A stretch of DNA of 6,802 bases from Bacillota bacterium (GTDB taxonomy: Bacteria; Bacillota; DTU025). This document shows positions 1 through 6,086 of the stretch, one piece after another. The DNA lies in the NCBI GenBank assembly GCA_012842765.1, contig DUWJ01000328.1, positions 1 through 6,802 on the forward strand, written 5' to 3'. Under the pieces are notes generated by a model, which ran no database searches, was not told where the DNA came from, and saw only the letters and a program-made list of their open reading frames with translations. Each line of letters begins with the position of its first letter. Position 1 is the stretch's first letter. A program made the translations under genes and the position numbers.

Positions 1-311
1 GCGTTGAGCTTCATCTTCTCTGCAGCCACTTCATCAAGGTCAATTCCAAGTTCGTTGGCGAGGAATAGAAGGTATATGTAGATATCGGCGATCTCCTGTT
101 CTATTTCGGTCCGCTTTTCCCGACATCTCTCATCGAGCTCCGCATCTTTGGTCCATTGAAAGAGCGAAAGCAGCTCCGACGCCTCCGCTACAAGCGCTAT
201 CGCTAGGTTCTTGGGGGTATGGAACTGGCCCCACTCTCTTTCATCGCGGAACACGAGCAGCAACTGCATTAGTTCGCTTCGGGCATGTGCTGTTGTAACC
301 GGTTTGTCCAT
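1..311 (-). CDS. MazG-like nucleotide pyrophosphohydrolase (3' end beyond window)
   Basis: The reverse strand reads without a stop from ATG at 311-309 to the left edge, giving 103 residues. The reading matches the small MazG-like/DCTPP1 group of all-alpha NTP pyrophosphatases, which hydrolyse (d)NTPs to NMP and pyrophosphate in the cytoplasm. Diagnostic blocks are the N-terminal REWGQFHTPKNLA (residues 25-37), the first metal-binding motif in VAEASELLSLFQW (ExxE, E43 and E46), and the second in EIADIYIYLL (ExxD, E73 and D76). These are followed by the usual ANELGIDLDE and a K-rich ending. Family members are about 100-120 residues, so only a few residues should be missing. A strong Shine-Dalgarno GAGGAGG lies 13 nt before the ATG. 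The in-frame TTG at 314-312 is 10 nt from it and is an equally plausible start. The family is seen clearly; the exact substrate (dCTP-like, modified nucleotide or other) cannot be told from sequence. It is transcribed away from the BREX operon. Confidence 0.88.
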   Translation of the reverse strand, partial: MDKPVTTAHARSELMQLLLVFRDEREWGQFHTPKNLAIALVAEASELLSLFQWTKDAELDERCREKRTEIEQEIADIYIYLLFLANELGIDLDEVAAEKMKLN

Positions 312-751
312 CAACCGAAAAGAGCCTCCTCAAAATGGTTTCGGGTTGCCTGGTCGAGGAAGTATACGTAGGTGCCTTTCATGCCGCGGGATAGAGGTGT
401 CCCTCCAAGACTCATCGGCTGTTCTTCCCGTGGCATGGATCTACTTGCCCGCTGCTTCCTTATAGATGGTCTGAAAGCACCTCCCATTGAGCTATCTTCT
501 GGACTGTGGGTTATCGTTGTACTGCTGGTGAAGTTGCAGGCAGTCCCGAGAGCATGCATGCCCCAATGCGCGTTCATGCTCAATCTGGGCATTCTGATAG
601 GCCCTACAAGCTGCGACCTCTGCAGACATTTCCACGGCAAGCAAGCGCCTGCCATGTCTTGTTCATCCAACCCACGTAGCGGCAGAGCACCCACAACTGC
701 CGCACATGATCCTGCACACGTTTTTGGGGCAAGCCTCCTTACGCCAGCTGC
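312..751. other. Stretch without an intact recognisable gene
   Basis: Between the MazG-like gene and the small membrane-protein gene no intact coding region is recognised. Open frames on both strands here (for example 372-824 plus, 694-311 minus) have unconserved-looking, low-quality translations and overlap each other. The most suggestive content is a minus-strand Shine-Dalgarno (TAAGGAGG, complement of 734-741) followed by a possible frameshifted short ORF (717-492). The last 23 codons of the minus frame ending at 311 overlap the MazG-like ATG as TGATG, but I cannot show they are translated. Confidence 0.5.
492..717 (-). pseudogene. Possible small ORF broken by a tandem CTTG duplication
   Basis: On the minus strand, a frame starting at GTG 717-715 reads VQDHVRQLWVLCRYVGWMNK then TWQALA and shortly hits a stop. 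The neighbouring frame continues as AVEMSAEVAACRAYQNAQ and on through HERALGHACSRDCLQLHQQY to NDNPQSRR and a TAG at 494-492. The two frames meet at a tandem CTTGCTTG (complement of 638-645). Removing one CTTG joins them into a single helical protein of roughly 73 residues. A strong Shine-Dalgarno (TAAGGAGG, 741-734) precedes it, but the first good GTG is 16 nt away and the TTG at 732 is too close, so the start is unresolved. I recognise no family. It could be a decayed gene, a phase-variable gene or a chance pattern. It sits between the small membrane-protein gene and the MazG-like gene on the same strand. Confidence 0.3.
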
Positions 752-961
752 TCATCTTGTGCGCCGAGTCATAACAATACCTGCCAGCGTCAAGGCAATT
801 CCCGTTATTGCAATCGGAATATAGATGTGATCTGCGATGCTTACCACAAACCTATCAATTGTAGAAAGTACAACATATATCAGCACCCCTGCTGATGTAG
901 TGAGACTCGGGTTCTTCTTCACTGCTGCTTCACCTTCACCAACTGCATTATTTACGCACAA
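752..961 (-). CDS. Small hydrophobic (probable membrane) protein, unknown function
   Basis: A 69-codon reverse-strand frame opens at TTG 961-959 and ends at TGA 754-752. The N-terminal part is charged (GEGEAAVKKNP). It is followed by a moderately hydrophobic segment (about residues 23-33, AGVLIYVVLS) and a clear membrane helix (about 47-64, IYIPIAITGIALTLAGIV), with a positively charged end, TRRTR. The start is uncertain. The TTG has no good Shine-Dalgarno, while GTG at 922-920 is preceded at about 7 nt by AAGGTGA and would give 56 residues. A strong promoter (1009-982) points directly into it, which is the best support that it is real. No family is recognised. It is divergent from the BREX operon and may be the first gene of a minus-strand unit leading to the MazG-like gene. 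Confidence 0.45.
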   Translation of the reverse strand: MCVNNAVGEGEAAVKKNPSLTTSAGVLIYVVLSTIDRFVVSIADHIYIPIAITGIALTLAGIVMTRRTR

Positions 962-981
962 ACCAAGGAATCTGCCGCTTC

Positions 982-1009
982 AGTATAGCAGAACAGTCTA
1001 GGGCGTCAA
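982..1009 (-). promoter_or_regulatory. Sigma-A-type promoter with extended -10, facing left
   Basis: On the minus strand, TTGACG (complement of 1004-1009) and TATACT (complement of 982-987) are separated by 16 bp. TG precedes the -10 by one base (TGCTATACT), forming an extended -10. Transcription should begin near 975, about 14 nt before the TTG and about 53 nt before the GTG candidate starts of the small membrane-protein gene. The longer leader fits the GTG start better. Confidence 0.6.
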
Positions 1010-1143
1010 ACAGGCTCCACCTGGAGCTTCAATCAGTCTCGATGCCTCTATCGGCCCCATGTTTCTTGGATTGAGCAACGTCCTTGCGGCGCCCATCTCT
1101 GAACGTCTGTGCTTATACGATATTCTCGATAATAAACAGCAAT

Positions 1144-1172
1144 AATGCCATCGGGCATTGGGCCCCAATGCC
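1144..1172. promoter_or_regulatory. Palindromic operator-like site with a third half-site
   Basis: GGCATTGGG (1154-1162), one central C, then CCCAATGCC (1164-1172) form a perfect 9-bp inverted repeat. A further AATGCC at 1144-1149 repeats the right arm 23 bp upstream and can itself pair with GGCATT at 1154-1159 around a 4-nt spacer. There is no following T-run, so it is not a rho-independent terminator. Its centre is about 60 bp before the predicted brxA transcription start, a typical position for an activator or an upstream repressor site. The binding protein is unknown; some BREX loci are controlled by the WYL-domain regulator BrxR, but none is encoded in this window. Confidence 0.5.
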
Positions 1173-1187
1173 TAGAGCCACTATCTC

Positions 1188-1216
1188 TTGAAGGATTCAA
1201 TCATTATTTATCTAAT
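1188..1216 (+). promoter_or_regulatory. Predicted promoter of the BREX operon
   Basis: TTGAAG (1188-1193, four of six matches to the -35 consensus) and TCTAAT (1211-1216, five of six to the -10) are separated by an AT-rich 17-bp spacer. Transcription would start near 1223, leaving a leader of about 57 nt before the preferred brxA ATG at 1280. The palindrome 1154-1172 lies immediately upstream. Confidence 0.55.
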
Positions 1217-1279
1217 TCTGTAATGTACGCTTGCGTCTTGCAATCGTCCCTAAGTCTGCTCTTGATGGATGGTGTTGGT

Positions 1280-1909
1280 ATGTCGACTTCTAGTTCAGAT
1301 ATGGCAAATGCCACTCAACGCTATATGGCAAGGATTCACGGGATGCCTCTCCTCTTTCCCGAGAGCCGTCTCACTGCGCAACTGCGTCTCTCGGGACTGT
1401 CTGATGAGGAGATTATGGAGCATGTCTATGTCAATAATTCGTTCCAATTTCCCACTAGGCGCAAGATACGCGGGGTCACTCGGGTGATTTTATCGCGTCT
1501 CGACGCGCTCAGCCCTGAGCTCTTGAAAGTGCTTGCCCACGGCCCTTCCGACTTGGCGCGCATCACCTTGGTGTACGCGATCATGAAAACCGACAAGCTG
1601 TTTCGGGATTTCGTGTCCGTGGTCTACATGCCAGCTGCACGCATAACGTCCGGGCGGATCGAACGGTCGGATGTGGACGCATTTTTCCGCATGTTGGCGG
1701 AGCAAGACGAAAACGTTGCATCCTGGTCCGAAAAGACTATAGAAAAGCTCAAGCAAACGGCAGTGAAGATGCTGGCAGATGCGGGACTCATTGACTCCAC
1801 GCGCGCAAGGCATGTGCAGCATCCCATATTGTCTCAGGAATTCCGTGCCTTGCTAAAAGCAGCAGGCGATAGTGCATATATCGAAGTCCTCACGGGGGGA
1901 GATGTATAA
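1280..1909 (+). CDS. brxA: BREX protein BrxA (DUF1819 family)
   Basis: BrxA is a small, mostly helical DNA-binding core protein of type 1 BREX phage defence. From ATG 1280 the product has 209 residues, close to the roughly 200 usual for the family. Recognisable blocks are the N-terminal RYMARIHGMPLLFPESRLTA, then LSGLSDEEIMEHVYVNN, RRKIRGVTRVILSRLDAL, and near residues 149-172 the typical WSEKTIEKLKQ and MLADAGLID. The same frame is open upstream to ATG 1145, but those extra 45 codons do not resemble the family and contain the predicted promoter, so 1280 is preferred. ATG 1265 is a further alternative. The Shine-Dalgarno is weak (GGTG at 1271-1274). It is the first gene of the operon, with its stop 2 bases before brxB. 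Family assignment rests on remembered motifs plus the order brxA-brxB-brxC-pglX. Confidence 0.9.
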   Translation: MSTSSSDMANATQRYMARIHGMPLLFPESRLTAQLRLSGLSDEEIMEHVYVNNSFQFPTRRKIRGVTRVILSRLDALSPELLKVLAHGPSDLARITLVYAIMKTDKLFRDFVSVVYMPAARITSGRIERSDVDAFFRMLAEQDENVASWSEKTIEKLKQTAVKMLADAGLIDSTRARHVQHPILSQEFRALLKAAGDSAYIEVLTGGDV

Positions 1910-1911
1910 GC

Positions 1912-2487
1912 ATGAGCGCGAGAACACCAGAACGCCTCGACGAACTAGCCTTGAAACTCAAGGATGAATCGTTTCTTTCTAGGAAAGGGCTAGGGAATGA
2001 AGTTAGTGTATGGATCTTCGACTATGATCCCGCTGACGAACTGCTAGTACGCCAATTCATTCGCCAGCAGGTTGAACGTTCTCAACTTCCGGGTTCTGTG
2101 GGGCGGATAGCTGGATTCGACCTGTATGAGCTTGCTATGGAGATAGCGGAACGCAAAGGGGTACTCGATCGCCTCGAATCGATGGAAGAGACGCGCGGGC
2201 CAGAATATCTTCTCGAGGCGATGAGGTCGATACTTTGGGCTTCCGAGTTCGTATCCCTGATGAATGAGCGCATTACCGATGAAAGCCTGGTGTTCATCAC
2301 AGGGGTCGGCCGGGTTTGGCCACTGGTGCGCTCGCACACCATTTTGAACAACCTCGGCGGACGGCTGGACAGCCTGCCTGTGGTACTTTTCTTTCCTGGA
2401 TCATATGACGGACTCTCTCTGCAGCTCTTCAACATCCTAGACGACGACAACTACTATAGAGCTTTCCAGGCAGTCCCAACAAGATGA
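1912..2487 (+). CDS. brxB: BREX protein BrxB (DUF1788 family)
   Basis: BrxB is a conserved core protein of type 1 BREX; its biochemical activity is not established, though it is needed for phage resistance in tested systems. The 191-residue product has the usual family length. It shows the conserved C-terminal blocks: VFITGVGRVWPLVRSH then TILNNL (127-148), PVVLFFPGSYDGLSLQLF (156-173) and the characteristic ending LDDDNYYRAF (176-185). The N-terminus carries the family-like WIFDYDPADE segment (34-43). ATG 1912 follows the brxA stop by 2 bases and has a G-rich Shine-Dalgarno (GGGGGGAG, 1894-1901) inside the end of brxA, implying translational coupling. No frame disruption or missing block is seen. 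Confidence 0.93.
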   Translation: MSARTPERLDELALKLKDESFLSRKGLGNEVSVWIFDYDPADELLVRQFIRQQVERSQLPGSVGRIAGFDLYELAMEIAERKGVLDRLESMEETRGPEYLLEAMRSILWASEFVSLMNERITDESLVFITGVGRVWPLVRSHTILNNLGGRLDSLPVVLFFPGSYDGLSLQLFNILDDDNYYRAFQAVPTR

Positions 2488-2502
2488 ATTGCTAGCCAAT
2501 TG

Positions 2503-5500
2503 ATGTGCACGGGGGTGGTTTCCATTAAGATTCGCGATATGTTCGTGCAGCCGATTGATAGGGACATCAAGGGCGTCATCAAAGTCGGCCAGACTGAAGA
2601 AGAAAACCTCAAGCAGGAGCTTGAAGAGTATGTCGTCACAAATGAAGTCCGCAAACACATCGGAAAGTTCTATGATTCCTTCAACAAAAGCATAGATCGG
2701 CCATACGACAAGATGGGCGTCTGGATATCAGGATTCTTCGGTTCAGGAAAATCGCACTTGCTGAAGATCCTCGCCGCCTTACTGGAAAATGGCGAGGTGG
2801 ACGGGCAAACGGCCATAGACTACATCGCTCCCAAGCTGGAAGATCCAATGCTGGAGGCGGAGATGCGACGGGCAGCCTCGGTTCCCAAAGATGTTGTCCT
2901 CTTCAATATAGATTCCAAGAGTGACGCCTCGTCTTATATCGACAGGCCTACAGTTGTCGAGGTTTTCGCCAGGGTCTTCTTTGAACACCTTGGCCTCTGT
3001 TCGAACCCGACCTGGCTCGGGTACGCGGAATGGAAGATGATACAGCGAGGCTTTTACGAAGACTTCTGCCAGGAGTTTGAGCGCGTAGCTGGTGCACCTT
3101 GGACGGTGCGACGCGAGACGGCAATGTTCGAGGAAGACAATATCGCTCAGACGATGAGGAACATCGGCATTTTGGGTGAGAACAGCCAGTCCAATTTCAT
3201 CACATCTGCCAAGCAATTCTATGAGATGTCTCCTGAGGACTTCGCCCTCATGGTCCGCGAGCACCTGAAAAGCCAGGGTCCGGATCACAAAATCGTCTTC
3301 CTAGTGGATGAAATGGGACAGTACATAGCCAACGACGAGCGCATGATCCTCAATCTTCAGACTCTGGCTGAAGACCTGGGGACCCATTGCCATGGGCGTG
3401 CCTGGATCGCAGTCACTTCGCAGCAGGCGATAGATGAAGTTGCAACAGAGATTAAGAGCAAAGACTTCTCCAAGATCCTGGGCCGTTTCGATACTCGTCT
3501 TTCGCTATCGTCAGCCAATGTGGATGAAGTCATCAAGAAACGCCTCCTGGAAAAGACGCCTGTAGCGCACGATACTCTGACCCTGTTCTATCACGATAAG
3601 GAGGCAGTCTGCAGGAACCTCTTCGCTTTCTCCGACGGAACACCGGGGCAAAGGCTCTATGCAAGCCCCGATGAATTCGCAGAGAACTACCCCTTCGTGC
3701 CATACCAGTTCGACCTCCTTCAGTCTGTATTCGAAGAGATACGCAAACACGGAGCGTCAGGCAAGCATCTGGCAAAAGGAGCGCGATCCATGCTATCTGC
3801 GGTGCAAGAGACAACTCTCGCCATCGCCGATTGCGAGCACGGCATTCTCATTCCTTTCAACAGATTCTATGATTCCATGGAAGAGTTTCTGGAGCCTTCT
3901 GTGCGGGAGATTATCGAGCGCGCCAAGGCCAATCCGGATCTGGAACCGATGGATGCCGAAGTGCTCAAAACCCTTTTCATGCTCAAGTACATCACCAATG
4001 AGATGCCGCCTACAAGGGAAAACGTTACGGTTCTCATGCTCGCAAGCATCAACCAAGACAAACTCGCTTTAAGAAACAGCATCACAGAATCGCTCGATCG
4101 CCTAACGAGGCAAAACCTGGTCCAAAAAGACGGTGACCTATACATCTTCCTCACCGATGACGAACAAGAGATAGATAGGGAAATAAGCAGGGTCAAATTG
4201 GACGAATCGATGCTGTGCAGGCACTTCTATGACACAATCTTCGCCAGCGGCGAGATATTCAAGGCCAAAAAGATCAGGTACAAGAATGTGTATGACTTCG
4301 ATTTCTACCAACGCATCGATAGTGTAAGATTTGGGTCTGCGAAGGCCGAAATAGGCATGTGGATAGTCACCCCCTTCTCCTATTCCAAGGATGACCCTGG
4401 AGAACTAGAGGAGATCCTGCGGGAGTCGGCGCTTGCGCCCCACGAGTGCCTGATGGTTCTGGAACATGACAAAGAACTGGTACAACAAGCAGAATCGTAT
4501 TTGAAGCTCGATACATACCTGAAAAACAAGAGCCGCGCTCATCTGCCCACGAACATCGAAGAAATCCTGCAGAACCGTGACAAGCAACGAAATCGTCTGA
4601 AGGACGCATCTGTGGCGTCCATTCGACGCGCTATATCCAATGCGGATTTCTACATAAACGGCCGCAAACTCGATTTGAGAAGCCGGGATCCAAAGTCAAG
4701 GATGATCGAGGCGCTCGAACGCGTTGTGCCGGCGGTCTACACGAAGATCGACTATATGCAGTACAACTACTTTACTACCACTGATCTTAAGCACCTTCAA
4801 AGCCGAGGCAGACTAGAGCAGCTTGACGCAAATAGGCGCGCCGTAGACGAGATCCGGCAATTCATTGAGGATACGTCCTCACAGGCTCTGAGAGTCACGA
4901 TGAAAACCATCGTCGACAGGTTCACTGACAAACCCTACGGTTGGCTCCATTACGACATCGCGGGATGTGTGATAACGCTTCTGCTTGAAAACGAGATTGT
5001 TCTCGCATACGAGGGCAGCAGACTGGATGAGAAAGATCGCAGGCTTGTGGATTACCTGACCAAGTATTCGGAGATGGATCGAGTCCTGGTTCAACACAAG
5101 AGGCCCGATGATGACGAACTTATCCAGGCAATACGAGAAGCCTCGTTCAAGATCTTCGACAAGGCAAACTTGGCCGGGGAAACAGAAGACGACGTTGTTA
5201 GCGAGTTTTGCGACTTGATCAAACATGAACTGGGTAACGTAGAAGACCTCAAGCGTTATTACAAGTCCTCAAAATACAGCTACCCGGGCCGCGACATCCT
5301 TGATCGTTGGACGGCTAAGCTCCGCAGTATCCTACAGTTAAAGGATACACAAGGACTGAAAATGCGGCTCAAAGAGGACACTGATGAGCTTGCGTCCATG
5401 GCACACCAGGATGTAAGCTGCGTCAAGGGCTTCTTCAAAAATCAAGTAGAGTATTTCGAGAAAGGCCTAACGGCACTACGCCTTTACGACGACAATTCCA

Positions 5501-6075
5501 TATGGCTGTCCGATGCAACTACTCGTGAAGCCGCAGGCAAACTGCGCAACATCATCGAGTCGCCAGCCCCGTATGAGGATATAAGCAGAATCCCGGAACT
5601 AGTAGAGACTATCAATAAAGACTACCAACGAGCACTCGATCAAGCGCGTTCCAAATCTTCCAGAATAGTTCTAGAACACAAGAAAACCGTGGAGAATCGC
5701 GTGTCTCAACTCTTGGCTGCAGATGGCCCGGAAAAGGACGCCATTAGCCAAATCGCAACCAAGGCGCAACGTGAGTTTGAGTTGATACTCAGCACTGTAG
5801 AGGGAAGCAACAGCCTATCCCATGTCATAGCCGTTCTGCCCAACTCGGAGAAACTTGCACATGATGTGATTGAGCAACTTGACAGCATTACACTGTCACC
5901 AGTAGCGCCTACAATGGAAGCCGTGTCATTCGTTGAGGTTGTAAGATCCACGTCGCTAGGCAGCAATGGACAGCTTAAAACCGTCCATGAAGTGGAGTGC
6001 TTCATTGAAGAGCTAGGCCAAGCACTCAAAGAACAGGTGGCAAATGGCATTGTAGTAAGGTTAAAAGAGCGATGA
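2503..6075 (+). CDS. brxC: BREX protein BrxC, large P-loop/AAA+ ATPase
   Basis: BrxC is the large ATPase of type 1 BREX, a cytoplasmic component essential for blocking phage DNA replication. The product has about 1190 residues from ATG 2503, normal for the family (about 1200). The N-terminal block KIRDMFVQPIDRDIKGVIKV matches the family start. The Walker A motif GFFGSGKS is at residues 77-84, Walker B IVFLVDE at 264-270, a sensor-1-like strand AWIAVTSQQ at 300-308, and KILGRFDTRLSLS after it may hold an arginine finger. The rest is long, helical and charged. Start choice is difficult. ATG 2503 lacks a good Shine-Dalgarno, whereas GGGGGTGG (2511-2518) sits 5 nt before ATT 2524, exactly where homologues begin (xKIRDMF). 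ATG 2539 would cut the conserved block. It follows brxB by about 15 bases and precedes pglX by 11. The identity is secure; the N-terminal residues are not. Confidence 0.94.
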   Translation: MCTGVVSIKIRDMFVQPIDRDIKGVIKVGQTEEENLKQELEEYVVTNEVRKHIGKFYDSFNKSIDRPYDKMGVWISGFFGSGKSHLLKILAALLENGEVDGQTAIDYIAPKLEDPMLEAEMRRAASVPKDVVLFNIDSKSDASSYIDRPTVVEVFARVFFEHLGLCSNPTWLGYAEWKMIQRGFYEDFCQEFERVAGAPWTVRRETAMFEEDNIAQTMRNIGILGENSQSNFITSAKQFYEMSPEDFALMVREHLKSQGPDHKIVFLVDEMGQYIANDERMILNLQTLAEDLGTHCHGRAWIAVTSQQAIDEVATEIKSKDFSKILGRFDTRLSLSSANVDEVIKKRLLEKTPVAHDTLTLFYHDKEAVCRNLFAFSDGTPGQRLYASPDEFAENYPFVPYQFDLLQSVFEEIRKHGASGKHLAKGARSMLSAVQETTLAIADCEHGILIPFNRFYDSMEEFLEPSVREIIERAKANPDLEPMDAEVLKTLFMLKYITNEMPPTRENVTVLMLASINQDKLALRNSITESLDRLTRQNLVQKDGDLYIFLTDDEQEIDREISRVKLDESMLCRHFYDTIFASGEIFKAKKIRYKNVYDFDFYQRIDSVRFGSAKAEIGMWIVTPFSYSKDDPGELEEILRESALAPHECLMVLEHDKELVQQAESYLKLDTYLKNKSRAHLPTNIEEILQNRDKQRNRLKDASVASIRRAISNADFYINGRKLDLRSRDPKSRMIEALERVVPAVYTKIDYMQYNYFTTTDLKHLQSRGRLEQLDANRRAVDEIRQFIEDTSSQALRVTMKTIVDRFTDKPYGWLHYDIAGCVITLLLENEIVLAYEGSRLDEKDRRLVDYLTKYSEMDRVLVQHKRPDDDELIQAIREASFKIFDKANLAGETEDDVVSEFCDLIKHELGNVEDLKRYYKSSKYSYPGRDILDRWTAKLRSILQLKDTQGLKMRLKEDTDELASMAHQDVSCVKGFFKNQVEYFEKGLTALRLYDDNSIWLSDATTREAAGKLRNIIESPAPYEDISRIPELVETINKDYQRALDQARSKSSRIVLEHKKTVENRVSQLLAADGPEKDAISQIATKAQREFELILSTVEGSNSLSHVIAVLPNSEKLAHDVIEQLDSITLSPVAPTMEAVSFVEVVRSTSLGSNGQLKTVHEVECFIEELGQALKEQVANGIVVRLKER
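2511..2526 (+). promoter_or_regulatory. Shine-Dalgarno and possible AUU start codon of brxC
   Basis: GGGGGTGG at 2511-2518 is the best ribosome-binding sequence near the start of brxC. With 5 nt between them, it is followed by ATT at 2524-2526, in frame with the gene and at the position where family members begin with methionine. Canonical in-frame choices either lie upstream of this site (ATG 2503) or inside the conserved block (ATG 2539); GTG 2515 overlaps it. AUU initiation is known for E. coli infC and pcnB. This is an inference, not proof. Confidence 0.4.
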
Positions 6076-6086
6076 GGTGAGAAGCT

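Noticed and set aside
311..694. 127-codon minus-strand frame ending in TGATG overlap with the MazG-like start
   Set aside because: The stop/start overlap and the final YVYFLDQATRNHFEEALFG look inviting, but the upstream two thirds read like an out-of-frame translation and compete with the frameshifted ORF at 717-492.
372..824. 150-codon open frame on the plus strand
   Set aside because: Its translation has no recognisable family or sensible composition. It overlaps the membrane-protein gene on the opposite strand, and no clear ribosome-binding site decides its start.
1105..1133. GATAAT at 1128-1133 considered as an earlier brxA -10 element
   Set aside because: No acceptable -35 sequence lies 16-18 bp upstream and no TG extends the -10. 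The 1188-1216 pair is better.
1154..1172. Palindrome considered as a rho-independent terminator
   Set aside because: The stem has a one-base centre and no T-run follows on either strand, and no gene ends just before it. A protein-binding site is more likely.
2779..3288. 169-codon minus-strand frame inside brxC
   Set aside because: It is a reverse-strand shadow of the Walker A to Walker B region of brxC, with no ribosome-binding site or recognisable product.
3659..4072. 137-codon plus-strand frame inside brxC
   Set aside because: It is a +1/+2 shadow of brxC; the serine/arginine-rich translation is typical of an out-of-frame reading, and brxC is intact across it.
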